DNA of 64,000 bases from CAKZQX01 sp034437035 (GCA_034437035.1 DAOTUI010000075.1:1-64000); one strand, 5' to 3'; positions 1 through 8,937 are shown, numbered from the stretch's first letter. Notes: generated by a model from the letters alone, not told the origin. A program made the numbers and translations.

Positions 1-210
1 TTACGCGGTGGTTCATCAAACCGGGCGTTTCACCCGGTGAACGGCAGAATCGCCTGCGGCAGCATGGTACGTTTTGATCTTTTTCACAAAAATTTTGCAC
101 TTCGTGCAAAATTTTTGTGAAAAAGAATGGAATCTTCCGCCCTGCCGGAGGCGAATCGGGCCGTTCATCCAGGCAATCACCTGGTTTGGATACCCACCGC
201 GTAACTTGTG
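1..210 (+). repeat. Dispersed hairpin element, copy 1 (5' end cut)
   Basis: This is the first copy of the intergenic element family. It starts inside the left terminal repeat (TTACGCGGTGG) and ends with ACCGCGTAACTTGTG at 210. Module A (CGCCTGCGGCAGCATGGTAC) lies on the left and the complement of module B (CCGCCCTGCCGGAGGCG) on the right. The core at 80-124 is a 21-bp perfect stem with a 3-nt loop. It ends 28 bp before the next start codon. Confidence 0.85.
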
Positions 211-238
211 TAATTTATACCCAAGGGAGAGAAGAGCC

Positions 239-487
239 ATGACCCACATGTTACTCCTGGTTATTTCAACAATATGGGCCGCAACCCTGATTATTCACAC
301 CCGTCGGCTATTTCGGCTGGCAAAGGTCGAACAACTCCAGCGTGACCTCCGCTTCCGCGTTGGGTTAAACCGGATCTGGTGGTGGCTGGGGCAGGATCAG
401 TTCTGGCAGGATGTGCAGATGGATGGAGCGCGCGCCGTGCAGCTTACCCTGAGCATTTTCCTGGTTGCCTGGGGTGTCAATCTCTAA
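239..487 (+). CDS. Small membrane protein, function unknown
   Basis: This 82-residue protein has an N-terminal hydrophobic helix (about residues 4-19), a basic Arg-rich stretch, a Trp-rich patch (IWWWLGQDQFW) and a second hydrophobic helix at the C-terminus. It probably sits in the cytoplasmic membrane as a helical hairpin with the basic loop in the cytosol. The ATG at 239 was chosen because a purine-rich GGGAGAG site precedes it; longer readings of the frame run back into the repeat element. No family was recognised. Repeat copy 1 ends just upstream, so the promoter must lie in or beyond that element. Confidence 0.6.
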   Translation: MTHMLLLVISTIWAATLIIHTRRLFRLAKVEQLQRDLRFRVGLNRIWWWLGQDQFWQDVQMDGARAVQLTLSIFLVAWGVNL

Positions 488-593
488 CTATCTGAAACGG
501 GTTCCCCACAGATCACACGTCAGTGCATTAACTATTCCTGGAGTTCACGCCGGCAGCGTGATCTTCGGGCTTTTCAGACAGGTTCTAACGTAC

Positions 594-734
594 CAGGAGT
601 TACGCAGTCCCCTTCCTGGAAGGCAATATCGCCTCCGGCAAGGCAAAAGAATGAGAAAGTACCATGCTGCCACAGGCGCATCTACCTGTCACCTGGTCAG
701 ACGCCCAGTTTGAACGTCCACCGCGTAACGCGTG
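594..734 (-). repeat. Dispersed hairpin element, copy 2 (core lost)
   Basis: This 141-bp copy has both terminal repeats (CAGGAGTTACGCAGT and CCGCGTAACGCGTG), module B on the left and the complement of module A on the right. The long central hairpin is missing. It is flanked by TAACGTAC (586-593) and TAACGTAA (735-742), 7 of 8 bases identical. Confidence 0.8.
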
Positions 735-742
735 TAACGTAA

Positions 743-937
743 CATGCGTTACGCGGTCACTGACCCGAAAGGACATTTCGCCTCCGGCAGGATGCAAGAT
801 TCCATCCTTTTTCACGAACATTTTGCACAAAGTGCAAAATGTTCGTGAAAAAGAACAGCATGTACCACGCTGCCGCAGGCGAATCGGGCCGTTTATTCAG
901 ACAACGCCTGGTTTGCATGCCCACCGCGTAACGCGTG
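743..937 (-). repeat. Dispersed hairpin element, copy 3
   Basis: This is a complete copy in B-to-A orientation. The core hairpin at about 807-852 has arm CTTTTTCACGAACATTTTGC and a perfect complement. It is flanked on both sides by the identical 8-mer TAACGTAA (735-742 and 938-945). Confidence 0.9.
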
Positions 938-945
938 TAACGTAA

Positions 946-1162
946 CAGGACTTACGCGGTGTGCGTGCAAACGAACCGTTTGCTCTCGATAACGGCGTAT
1001 TTCGCCTGCGGCAGCATGGTACGTTTTTGTCTTTTTCCGAAACATGTGGCGCTCCGAGCCACATGTTTCGGAAAAAGACTGTCCCATTCCACCCCGCCGG
1101 AGGCGCATCGGGCCAGTTGTCCAGGCAGAGGCCTGGGTTTGGAACCGACCGCATAACGCATG
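946..1162 (+). repeat. Dispersed hairpin element, copy 4
   Basis: This complete copy is in A-to-B orientation. The core at 1031-1076 has arm CTTTTTCCGAAACATGTGGC, loop GCTCCGA and an exact complement. It is flanked by TAACGTAA at 938-945 and again at 1163-1170. It is the third member of a tandem run in which each junction is the same 8-mer. Confidence 0.9.
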
Positions 1163-1254
1163 TAACGTAAGCGCTGTTTGTACAGGTTGAAACAGCAAAC
1201 AGGCGATGGTATCATAGCGAGCGGTTTATATCAGGAGGAAAGGGAAACTGCGCT

Positions 1255-1647
1255 ATGGAAGTCCGCTGGTCGGCAGTATTGCTGGGGTTATTGGTTGATT
1301 TTCTACTTACCATACTCATTCAGGGTAGCATAACCTGGCTGGATTTGACAACATTTCTGAGTTCCCCTGATCTATCACCGGATCTCAACCGGCCGCCGGA
1401 TCTTATTCTGCTTGTGCTGTTCTTACTCGCAACCGGTGTCGGTGGTTATGTTGCGGGGCGTCTGGCCCACCGTTCGCACACCCTCAACGGCTTTATGGTA
1501 GGCGTTGTGGGGATTATTGTGGGTACATTTCTCAGCTTTGGCGCACCACCTCCTGCACCACTCGTTATAGTGGGTCAAATTGCGGGATGCGTTCTGGCTG
1601 CCCTGGGTGGCTTCCTCAGTACCTTCTCCGTCGTTCGTAGTGCATAA
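1255..1647 (+). CDS. Membrane protein with TIGR04086-like architecture, function unknown
   Basis: This 130-residue protein is mostly hydrophobic. Four likely transmembrane helices lie at about residues 5-25, 50-70, 80-100 and 105-127, with a short loop rich in Pro and Asp between the first two and a Gly-rich segment (GVGGYVAGRLA). The layout resembles small TIGR04086-type bacterial membrane proteins, but that resemblance is weak and no function is claimed. The ATG is preceded by a strong GGAGGA site about 20 bases upstream in a purine-rich run. Three tandem repeat elements occupy the whole upstream gap, so the promoter is probably in the 90 bp after position 1162. Confidence 0.65.
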   Translation: MEVRWSAVLLGLLVDFLLTILIQGSITWLDLTTFLSSPDLSPDLNRPPDLILLVLFLLATGVGGYVAGRLAHRSHTLNGFMVGVVGIIVGTFLSFGAPPPAPLVIVGQIAGCVLAALGGFLSTFSVVRSA

Positions 1648-1663
1648 CCAGGCACTGTAGGGT

Positions 1664-1692
1664 GTAGGGAGCGCGGCATGCTGCGCCCCTAC
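1664..1692. terminator. Hairpin between convergent genes
   Basis: GTAGGG pairs with CCCTAC around an inner palindromic AGCGCGGCATGCTGCGC. It lies exactly where two convergent genes end (1647 and 1689), so it may stop transcription from both sides, although no clear T run follows on the + strand. The same AGCGCGGCATGCTGCGCC block recurs at 57105-57127. Confidence 0.4.
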
Positions 1693-2630
1693 TGACCGAT
1701 AATTGCCGTGAACAGGTCCGGCAGCGGGGCATGGATCTCCAGGGGTTGCCCAGTAATCGGGTGCCGCAACGCTAACCGAGCGGCATGCAAGAGATGCCCC
1801 GGTAGCATGCGGTTACGAAACTCCAGTGGACCACCATAGCGCGTATCACCCAGCAGCGGATAGCCCCACCGCGCAAGATGCAGGCGAATCTGATGGGTGC
1901 GACCAGTGTGCGGAAATGCGTGGATAACGGTGCAGTCACCCAGGCGCTGCGCTACCTGGAATGTGGTGTGCGCCAGACGGACGCGCCCCCCTCCCGGCAA
2001 CTCCGTACCTGCCTGCTCCAGCGGGTAGAGTCGCCGGCATCCCCCCCGGGCCCGCCCATGGCCGGTACGCATCTCGCAGGTCTCCTCGGACGGTTCGCCC
2101 CGGCAGATACCGATGTAGGTTTTATCAACCGCGCGGTTGGCAAAGGCTCTCTGCAGCGGCGCGTTTGCGCGGGGATCAAGCGTACAGAGCAGCACTCCCG
2201 AAGTATCACGGTCGAGTTGGTGGGCCAGGTGCAGTCTGGGTTCGACGCCATCACGCGCAGTCAGCATACGGTTCAGCGCCACCCGCATGTTGCCCTCAGT
2301 ATCCCAGGGTGTCGGTCCGGTATACCATCCCAGCCGTTTGTTCAGGGCCAGCAGCCAGGCATCCTCGTAACAGATATCCTCCGGAGTAATCGTCAGCGTG
2401 GTGTAACACCCATCCGGTGGACGCCGCAGGCGTATCTGTGCCCCTACCGGTGCAGGCATATCCGGGTCGAGTAGACGCCGGCGCTCCAGCCAGACACCGC
2501 CATGCGCGAACAACTCCCCGGCAACCTCCACACCAACGGCGGCCTGCACCAGACGCATGAGTGGCTGCCCGGCAAACTCCGCCGGGACATTCAGGGTTAT
2601 GGCGTGAATATGCGAAAGATCTCTCGTCAT
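1689..2630 (-). CDS. RluA-family pseudouridine synthase
   Basis: The enzyme isomerises uridine to pseudouridine in structured RNA, most likely rRNA. The catalytic motif is clear: HQLDRDTSG, with the essential Asp, at about residue 140. Downstream stand the family signatures GRTHQIRLHLA and PLLGDTRYGG. The N-terminal 80 residues look like a reduced S4-type RNA-binding domain (RLVQAAVGVEVAGELF). At about 313 residues the length is normal. ATG at 2630 is preferred because AAGG stands upstream; an in-frame GTG at 2642 would add four residues. Which position it modifies (RluA, C or D type) cannot be told from sequence alone. Confidence 0.9.
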   Translation of the reverse strand: MTRDLSHIHAITLNVPAEFAGQPLMRLVQAAVGVEVAGELFAHGGVWLERRRLLDPDMPAPVGAQIRLRRPPDGCYTTLTITPEDICYEDAWLLALNKRLGWYTGPTPWDTEGNMRVALNRMLTARDGVEPRLHLAHQLDRDTSGVLLCTLDPRANAPLQRAFANRAVDKTYIGICRGEPSEETCEMRTGHGRARGGCRRLYPLEQAGTELPGGGRVRLAHTTFQVAQRLGDCTVIHAFPHTGRTHQIRLHLARWGYPLLGDTRYGGPLEFRNRMLPGHLLHAARLALRHPITGQPLEIHAPLPDLFTAIIGQ

Positions 2631-2940
2631 AGAATAATGCACCTTGAAAAATATTCCGAGTATGGAGGATCAGGTAAGCTCCTCTGGGACAACTGCTCTG
2701 TCAGGTATTGTACCCGCAGTTATGCTTCCCGGCATGCGCGCACAAGCGTGGTGCCATCGTGCATAGATGGTACGCATGTGGTAATAACCGGGTGCTATGC
2801 TCCAGACGAACGTGCTTCCTGCTCCATGGACAGGACGATCAGGGCCACGGTACAACAGATGGTCCAGGCTGGTTCTCATCCTGAGTATTCGCTCAGCGCC
2901 GGTACATTGTTGTCTCATTCAACTCAACCAGGAGGACTGT

Positions 2941-3315
2941 ATGAACAGGGAAGAAGCCACCGCATTTGTCATTCGTGAACTGGGCAAACATCGTGGTCCG
3001 GAGGATATTACGCGGGAGTTGAGCATGTACGCCGGGTGTTCCTGGCCGGAAGCCGAAGAATTTGTCAATCGGGTCCGGTTTCAGAAACGCACCACAATTG
3101 CGGCCCGCCAGGCGCCGCTTCTGCTCTTTCTTGGAATTGTAACGCTGATCATAGGCATTGGGATGAGTGGATATTCGGGCTATGGTATCGCATATCTGAT
3201 AAGTAATGACTATATTCCAGGTACCCGGATCATTGGAGCATTCCTGACCGGCCTGGCAATGGTCGGCGGGTCGAGTATTGGCCTTGTTCAGTGCGTCAGG
3301 TCAATGTTTCGCTAG
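2941..3315 (+). CDS. Small membrane protein with N-terminal helical domain, unknown
   Basis: This 124-residue protein has a soluble helical N-terminus of about 55 residues (EEATAFVIRELGKHRGPEDI), then two transmembrane helices at about residues 59-80 and 97-118 joined by a Tyr/Gly-rich loop. The start is set by an AGGAGG site 5-10 bases upstream of ATG. It is divergent from the pseudouridine synthase. Its last 20 bp overlap the 3' end of the convergent aminotransferase gene. No family was recognised. Confidence 0.7.
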   Translation: MNREEATAFVIRELGKHRGPEDITRELSMYAGCSWPEAEEFVNRVRFQKRTTIAARQAPLLLFLGIVTLIIGIGMSGYSGYGIAYLISNDYIPGTRIIGAFLTGLAMVGGSSIGLVQCVRSMFR

Positions 3316-4429
3316 TCCAGGCATGCACGGCTGCCGCCACCTGTTCAACCTCGGTACGGGTTAACTCCGGGAAGAGCGGCAGTGAGAGGATACGCCGCGC
3401 CTGCTGTTCAGTCTGGGGCAGCGTACCCGCCGGGTAATTCAGATACATATACGCCGGTTGGCAATGGGCGGGCAGCGGGTAGTGAATATCACTGCCGATA
3501 CCCGCGGCCGTCAGGTAGTTCCGTAACGCATCGCGCTGCTCACTCTCCACGGCATAGAGATGATAGACATGGCCGGGAGCATCAGCCGGCAGAGCGAGCG
3601 GCGTACCGGCAAGCAAGCCGGCATACCAGGCAGCCCGCTCACAGCGCGCGGCATTCGTGGTATCCAGGTAGCGGAGCTTGACCCGCAGCAGGGCGGCCTG
3701 CAGTTCATCCAGGCGGGAGTTACGCCCACCCGGTTCCGTGGTGACATATTTGCTGCTCCAGCCATACTGCCGCAGTTGGCGCACCCGCTCCGCCAGGGCT
3801 GCATCGTCCGTTACCACCGCGCCGCCATCGCCGACTGCGCCCAGGTTCTTCGTCGGGTAGAAGCTGAAAGCGGCACAGGTGCCCCACGCCCCGGCCTTAC
3901 GCGGTTGCCCCGTGGCATCCGCAATCCATGCTCCATGCGCCTGCGCTGCATCCTCCACCACAGCCAGACCGTGCCGCGCCGCAATTGCGGTTATCGCAGG
4001 CATATCCGCCGGCCGCCCATAGAGATGCACCGGCAGAATGGCCCGGGTACGCGGCGTGATCGCCGGTTCAAGCCGGCGTGGGTTCAGCGTGTGCGTGTTC
4101 GGGGCGCTATCAAGCAGAACCGGCCGCGCGCCGGTCTGAAGGATCGCCATCACCTGGTAGCTGCCCGCATTGGCAACGGTAATAACCTCGTCGCCGGGAC
4201 CGATCTTCAGGGCAGCCAGCGCCAGGTAGAGCGCATCGGTACCACTTGCCACCCCAACGGCATGCGCCACCCCGCAGTAGCGCGCAAACTCCTGCTCGAA
4301 TGCGCGGACCTCTTCACCCAGAACATACCAGCCACCCGTCAACACACGCGCTATGGCGGCCTCAAGTTCGGGGCGGAGTTGGGCATGCTGCCGCTGCAGA
4401 TCGCCAAACGGCACAGATATGCCGGTCAT
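3296..4429 (-). CDS. DegT/DnrJ/EryC1/StrS-type aminotransferase
   Basis: This PLP-dependent sugar aminotransferase-family enzyme (377 residues) probably adds an amino group to a nucleotide-linked keto-sugar for surface glycans. Visible features are the GTDALYLAL cofactor-phosphate region, the Asp of VVEDAAQAHGA that contacts the pyridine nitrogen, and the Schiff-base lysine in SFYPTKNLGAVGDGG. The C-terminal substrate region HYPLPAHCQPAY is also typical. It follows the esterase gene with a 9-bp gap, so the two are probably cotranscribed. No other sugar-nucleotide genes are nearby, so the substrate is unknown. Confidence 0.88.
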   Translation of the reverse strand: MTGISVPFGDLQRQHAQLRPELEAAIARVLTGGWYVLGEEVRAFEQEFARYCGVAHAVGVASGTDALYLALAALKIGPGDEVITVANAGSYQVMAILQTGARPVLLDSAPNTHTLNPRRLEPAITPRTRAILPVHLYGRPADMPAITAIAARHGLAVVEDAAQAHGAWIADATGQPRKAGAWGTCAAFSFYPTKNLGAVGDGGAVVTDDAALAERVRQLRQYGWSSKYVTTEPGGRNSRLDELQAALLRVKLRYLDTTNAARCERAAWYAGLLAGTPLALPADAPGHVYHLYAVESEQRDALRNYLTAAGIGSDIHYPLPAHCQPAYMYLNYPAGTLPQTEQQARRILSLPLFPELTRTEVEQVAAAVHAWTSETLT

Positions 4430-4438
4430 AGAAGTGAC

Positions 4439-5116
4439 CTACGCGCCCTGCGCATCTTCGTGTGGCCTGTCCTGGACAATCCGGCTACTGAGCCACTGCG
4501 GGATCAGACTCAGCGCATCCGGATGAATGCCGTGACCGATGGGATATTCGCGGTAGGTCAATTGCACCGGCAGCGTTTCCAGGTAATCGCGGATACCCCG
4601 TCCACCCTCCACCGTGATCAGATCATCTTCAGTGCCATGCATCACCAGGAAATCCAGGTGCGACAGGCTGTCGGGCTGGACGCGTGGCAGCACCTTCTCG
4701 TCGAGGTAGCCGCTGGCGACTATGGCCCCGGCCACCAGATGCGGAACCGTTAACGCCAGGTTCAAACTCATCACGGCACCCTGGCTAAAACCCAGCAGGT
4801 AGAGGCGGCGCGGGTCCGTACCCAGCCGGCCGGGTAGGTCGCCAATAAATTCACTCAGGACTTCCAGGCTTTTGGCGCGGGTAGCATCATCCGAAATCAA
4901 GTTGCCGGGGACGCCATAGAGATAGTACCAACCAAAGCCAAATCCAACATCGAAAATGGCCCGGGCGCTGACGATATGCAGGCGTTTGTCCAGATAGGGC
5001 GAGAGGCCCATCAGGTCATGCTCATTGCTGCCGAATCCATGCAGCAGCAGCAGCAGTGGGGGGGCTTCCTCGTGTGGTATTTGCGGCGGTCGTTCTATCG
5101 TGTGAACGGTCGTCAT
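4439..5116 (-). CDS. Alpha/beta-hydrolase, carboxylesterase/phospholipase type
   Basis: This 225-residue cytosolic serine hydrolase belongs to the phospholipase/carboxylesterase (YpfH/acyl-protein thioesterase) group. The oxyanion region LLLHGFGSNEHD is near residue 25. The nucleophile is in GFSQG (about residue 115), the acid in HGTEDDLI and the catalytic His in YPIGHGIHPD. There is no signal peptide. An AAGGGA site precedes the ATG. It is the first gene of a likely two-gene unit with the aminotransferase. The natural ester or thioester substrate cannot be inferred. Confidence 0.85.
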   Translation of the reverse strand: MTTVHTIERPPQIPHEEAPPLLLLLHGFGSNEHDLMGLSPYLDKRLHIVSARAIFDVGFGFGWYYLYGVPGNLISDDATRAKSLEVLSEFIGDLPGRLGTDPRRLYLLGFSQGAVMSLNLALTVPHLVAGAIVASGYLDEKVLPRVQPDSLSHLDFLVMHGTEDDLITVEGGRGIRDYLETLPVQLTYREYPIGHGIHPDALSLIPQWLSSRIVQDRPHEDAQGA

Positions 5117-5199
5117 GAAATACTATCCCTTTCTAATGTGCGGAGTTGTTGCATGACACTTTACCATTCAAAGCGCAAAATGCAAAGGGCAATCCGGCA

Positions 5200-5910
5200 C
5201 TACGGAATGACCAACTCCTGCCCAACCCGCAGTGCATCGGCCTCTTCCGGCGTCAGGTCATTGGCCTCCAACAGCGCTTCCACTGAGACATCAAACTGCG
5301 CGGCAATACTGCGCAACGTATCACCCGGCTCGACGGTATAGGTCCGGGGTTCCGGTTCGGCCGGCGGTTCCGGTTCCGGTGTGGCGCTGGGTGGCTCCGG
5401 TGTGGCGCTGGGTGGTGCGGCGGTGGCGGTGGCGCTGGCGGTAGATACTGCCGTTGCTGTGACGCCGGGTGGTGCGGTGGCCGTGGCCGTCCCACCGGAA
5501 GTTGCCGTGACGCTGGCGGCGTCCGTCGCGGTTGTCGTCACGTCAACTGATGCAGTTACAGTGGGAGTGACCGGGGTGGACGTTACAACAGCGGGCAGCG
5601 TCGGCGGAGGCGCGGCGGTCACGGGTGGCAGTTCGGGCGGCGTGACCGGCATGGCCGGCTCCGGTTGCGTGGCGCTGACTGGCCCGGTGAAGGGCAGCAG
5701 CAGTTCAAGATTGCCCACACTCAGTTTTTCCACATTACTGAAGGCCAGCACCAGCACGCTGGCTATCGCCAACAGAAAAAACGCCGCCGCTCCCCGGATC
5801 AACTGAACCTCCGAGAGCCGGTCGCCCAGCAGGAAGCGTAAACCCAGCACGCCCAGCACCGGGACAATCAGGGCGCAGACAAGCAGCGTATAGACCAGAA
5901 CCTGCGACAT
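5200..5910 (-). CDS. Membrane-anchored LysM-domain protein
   Basis: Residues 1-65 hold two hydrophobic helices separated by LGDRLSEVQ. These are followed by about 110 residues of Ala/Thr/Pro-rich low-complexity linker (repeated SATPEPP and TATA runs), and a C-terminal LysM domain (about 190-236) with YTVEPGDTLRSIAAQFDVS and a closing LRVGQELVIP. LysM binds N-acetylglucosamine polymers, so the protein probably tethers the membrane to the cell wall or to an exopolysaccharide. The gene starts 2 bp after mutS2, with its GGAG site inside the mutS2 end, so it is the last gene of that operon. Confidence 0.82.
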   Translation of the reverse strand: MSQVLVYTLLVCALIVPVLGVLGLRFLLGDRLSEVQLIRGAAAFFLLAIASVLVLAFSNVEKLSVGNLELLLPFTGPVSATQPEPAMPVTPPELPPVTAAPPPTLPAVVTSTPVTPTVTASVDVTTTATDAASVTATSGGTATATAPPGVTATAVSTASATATAAPPSATPEPPSATPEPEPPAEPEPRTYTVEPGDTLRSIAAQFDVSVEALLEANDLTPEEADALRVGQELVIP

Positions 5911-5912
5911 AA

Positions 5913-8357
5913 TTAACGCTCCACTATCTTTGCCACGGTGACACCTTCCCCGCCGGCCTGCCCGCCACTCGTGTGCGACATCACCAGCGGATGTCCGGTC
6001 AGCACATCGCGCACAACCTGCCGCAGTGCGCCGGTGCCCTTGCCATGCACCAGGCGTACCTCCGGCAGGCCCGCCAGATACGCATCATTGAGATACCGGT
6101 CAAGTTTATCCGCAACTTCGGAGGTGCGCCAGCCACGCATATCTAACGACATCGAAACATCCGGCGCGGCGGGAATATCAATCGAACGCGGCGCACGGTA
6201 GCGCTCCTGGCGCTCGGCGGCCGGGTCACGCCTGGCGCGGCGCAGTTCATCCAGCCCGACATGCATGCGAAAGCCACCGACCTGCACATCGGCCGTCTGA
6301 TCTTCCTCGTCAATGATCACAATCTCCCCATTCAACCCGATGGAGCGGACCTGCACCGTGTCGCCCACCTGAAGCGGGCGCGGCGTTTCCGGAGCCGGTC
6401 GCGCCGGCGGGGTGGGCTGCGCCTTGCGCGTTGCGGCCTGCGCCTGTTCCTGGGCCGTCTGCATGCGCTGTTCGGCCTCTTCCAGCCACTGGCGCGAGAG
6501 CGACACACTGCGGAACTCATCCCGCAGCCGCCGCAGTTCTCCCCGCACCTCGCGCAGTTCGTCCTCGAGGTTCTGCCGGGCCGCCTCCAGTTGCGCTTCG
6601 CGGGTGGTCTCAAATTCATGCAGTTCATCGGCCAGCCGGTCGCGGTACTTCTCGGCGTCGGCGCGTAGCTCCTCACTGCGTCGCAGTTCGACAGCAGTAG
6701 CTTCCCGCTCCTGATGGATCTGGGCCAGCAGATCTTCAACCTGGATATCCTCGCGGGCCATGCTGCTGCGCGCGTGTTCAACCAGCGCGCTATCCAACCC
6801 CAGGCGTTCCGCGATGGAGAGCGCATTCGAGCGCCCCGGCAGGCCAATCGTTAGCCGGTAGGTTGGCGCCAGCGTTTCGACATCAAACTCAACCGAGGCA
6901 TTCTGCACGCCGGGCGTGCTGTAGGCAAAGGCCTTCAGTTCGGCATAGTGCGTTGTCGCAATGCCCAGGCAACCCCGCTCCAGCAGGCGCTCCACGATGG
7001 CGCGCGCCAGTGCCGCACCTTCCACCGGATCGGTTCCGGCACCCAGTTCATCCAGCAGCACCAGGGTTGCCGGTACCGCCGACTGCGTGGTGGTTGTCAG
7101 GGTGTCAACCGCTTCCAGGATGTGAATAATCGTCGTCATGTGGGAGGAGAAGGTACTGAGGCTCTGCTCAATGCTCTGCTCATCACCAATATCGGCAAAA
7201 ATCCGGGTAAAGATCGGCAGACGGGAGGGAGCATTGGCCGGGATCTGCAGCCCCGCCTGGACCATCAGTGCCAGCAGGCCCACCGTTTTGAGTGCCACGG
7301 TTTTACCACCCGTATTCGGGCCGGTAATCAGCAGTAGTTGAAACATGCCACCCAGCCGGATATCAATCGGCACCACCGTTCGCTGGTCCAGCAGCGGATG
7401 CCGCGCGGCGGCCAGCGCGAGTACGGGTTCGTCCGCAGCACGGCGCACCTGACTATTTTGCGTGTTGACCAGATCCGGGGCCACACAGCGCAGTTCCAGC
7501 GCATACTTCGCCTGGGCCAACGCCAGATCGAGCAGGGCCAGCGCTTCAACCCCACCCGTAATCTCGGGAGCCGCCGCGCCGACCTGCTCGGCCAGCGCCG
7601 CCAGGACACGCGCGACCTCGTCCTCCTCAGCCAGTTGCAGTTCACGCCAGCGGTTGTTCAGTTCCAGGGTTGCCAGCGGCTCGATGTAGAGCGTCGCCCC
7701 ACTGCCGGACTGGTCATGCACCACGCCGCGAATTGTGCGCCGCTGTCCTGCCTTGACCGGCACAACATACCGCCCGTTACGCACCGTGATGATCGGCTCT
7801 TGGAGCGCGGGCGCAAACTGCGGTGAGTGAAGCAGGTTCTGCAACCGCTCCTGCAGCCGCTGAAATGCCACCCGCACCTCCCCCCGAATGCGGCTCAGTG
7901 TTGGACTGGCGCTATCGAGCACGCTGCCATCATCGCCGATGGTGCCGGCGATTTCCTCTTCGAGGGTGGGCAGTTGGGGCAGATCAGCGGCAATCTCGCC
8001 AAACAGAGGGAACTCTTCCGGATCGAGTTTGAAGAGGAGACCCCGCAACCGGCGCATACTCTCCAGCGTTGCGGCAATTTCGAGAAAGACCCCGGCCTCC
8101 AGCGCCCCCCCCCGGGCGGCGTGGCCCACGACCCCACGGATATCCCGCGCGCCACCGATAGTGACATCGGGATGCAGATCCAGCAGGCGCCGCGCCTCGC
8201 GGGTTAATTGCTGCCGCCGGGCAACTGCCGAAAACTCAGTACTGGGGAGCAGATTCAGTGCCAGTTCGTGTGATGCCGAAAATGCGGTATACCGGGCGAG
8301 TTGCGCGCGGATCTTCGGGAATTCCAGGGTTTCAAGCGTTTGTTCAGCGATTGACAT
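5913..8357 (-). CDS. mutS2: Endonuclease MutS2
   Basis: The protein has 814 residues, usual for MutS2. It lacks the mismatch-recognition domain of MutS. The ATPase core has Walker A GPNTGGKT at about 345, Walker B LVLLDELGAGTDP and the switch THYAELKAFAY. A long charged coiled coil (about 525-640) and a KOW-like segment (about 655-700) lead to a C-terminal Smr nuclease domain from about 735 with LDMRGW and VRLVHGKGTGAL. Known roles of MutS2 are suppression of homologous recombination and rescue of collided ribosomes. It is cotranscribed with cvpA upstream and the LysM gene downstream. Confidence 0.95.
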   Translation of the reverse strand: MSIAEQTLETLEFPKIRAQLARYTAFSASHELALNLLPSTEFSAVARRQQLTREARRLLDLHPDVTIGGARDIRGVVGHAARGGALEAGVFLEIAATLESMRRLRGLLFKLDPEEFPLFGEIAADLPQLPTLEEEIAGTIGDDGSVLDSASPTLSRIRGEVRVAFQRLQERLQNLLHSPQFAPALQEPIITVRNGRYVVPVKAGQRRTIRGVVHDQSGSGATLYIEPLATLELNNRWRELQLAEEDEVARVLAALAEQVGAAAPEITGGVEALALLDLALAQAKYALELRCVAPDLVNTQNSQVRRAADEPVLALAAARHPLLDQRTVVPIDIRLGGMFQLLLITGPNTGGKTVALKTVGLLALMVQAGLQIPANAPSRLPIFTRIFADIGDEQSIEQSLSTFSSHMTTIIHILEAVDTLTTTTQSAVPATLVLLDELGAGTDPVEGAALARAIVERLLERGCLGIATTHYAELKAFAYSTPGVQNASVEFDVETLAPTYRLTIGLPGRSNALSIAERLGLDSALVEHARSSMAREDIQVEDLLAQIHQEREATAVELRRSEELRADAEKYRDRLADELHEFETTREAQLEAARQNLEDELREVRGELRRLRDEFRSVSLSRQWLEEAEQRMQTAQEQAQAATRKAQPTPPARPAPETPRPLQVGDTVQVRSIGLNGEIVIIDEEDQTADVQVGGFRMHVGLDELRRARRDPAAERQERYRAPRSIDIPAAPDVSMSLDMRGWRTSEVADKLDRYLNDAYLAGLPEVRLVHGKGTGALRQVVRDVLTGHPLVMSHTSGGQAGGEGVTVAKIVER

Positions 8358-8376
8358 ACAGGCAGAAATAGTACCT

Positions 8377-8937
8377 TTATCGTTGCGAAGGTATCAGCAA
8401 GATGCGTTCGGCGGACGACGGCAGGACCGGGTCGAGCACCGCATAGGTTTCGGGCAGAATTACCTGCGAAAAGTAGCTCAGCAGGAACGAGTTGCGCACA
8501 CCCCGCCCCAGTGATCCCATGAAGGGCCAGTTAATATCTTCGGCCCCGGCCACAACCATAATATCCCAGAGCAAAACCGAAAAGATGCCGATAAATAACC
8601 CGGCCATCAGCACACCGAGCAGCACACCCACAAAACGGTCCACGTACTGAAGTTGTCCCGGCATTTTGGCATAGCGAAAGGTGTAAAGCCCGGCGACCGT
8701 CAGTAGAATAAAGCTGACCATCAAGACAAGCGCGAAGCCGACATACTCGGCAGTGACGCGATCGGTGCCAAAGCGCCGTATAAAAAACCCCGCCACAACG
8801 TTGAAATAGACACTTGACAGCACAACGCTCAGGTAGAACGCCACAAATACCACCGCCAGACGAATCATACCCTGGAAAAACCCAACCGCCAGCATACCGA
8901 TCAGAAGTAAGAGGAATAGTCCATCGATGAAGTTCAC
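8377..8937 (-). CDS. cvpA: CvpA-family membrane protein
   Basis: This roughly 186-residue protein has four hydrophobic helices and the CvpA pattern: an N-terminal FIDGLFLLLLIGMLAVGFFQG helix, a short polar turn, then a helix ending in SVYFNVV. Members are linked to biofilm formation and colicin V production in proteobacteria, but the mechanism is unclear. A GTG start at 8937 is chosen because AAGGAG stands 6 bases upstream; an ATG 53 codons earlier has no such support. It ends 19 bp before mutS2, an arrangement common in Gram-positive genomes. Confidence 0.8.
   Translation of the reverse strand: MNFIDGLFLLLLIGMLAVGFFQGMIRLAVVFVAFYLSVVLSSVYFNVVAGFFIRRFGTDRVTAEYVGFALVLMVSFILLTVAGLYTFRYAKMPGQLQYVDRFVGVLLGVLMAGLFIGIFSVLLWDIMVVAGAEDINWPFMGSLGRGVRNSFLLSYFSQVILPETYAVLDPVLPSSAERILLIPSQR

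Noticed and set aside
80..124. Core hairpins as ordinary Rho-independent terminators
   Set aside because: The T run precedes the stem and an A run follows it on both strands, so no U tract follows the hairpin in either direction. Many also lie upstream of start codons.
1..1170. Hairpin elements as integron attC sites
   Set aside because: The ends GTTACGC and GCGTAAC do not fit the GTTRRRY/RYYYAAC core, there are no cassette genes between them in one orientation, and target duplications argue for transposition instead.
586..1170. CRISPR array
   Set aside because: The repeated units are about 140-220 bp, self-complementary and variable inside, with no constant 25-40 bp repeats and spacers, and no cas genes.
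594..1198. Overlapping open frames of 60-130 codons within the repeat elements on both strands
   Set aside because: They read through palindromes, lack ribosome sites, and their protein text simply repeats the element modules at every copy.
1878..2474. Long + strand frame opposite the pseudouridine synthase gene
   Set aside because: It is an antisense shadow of a well-supported gene with all catalytic motifs on the minus strand.
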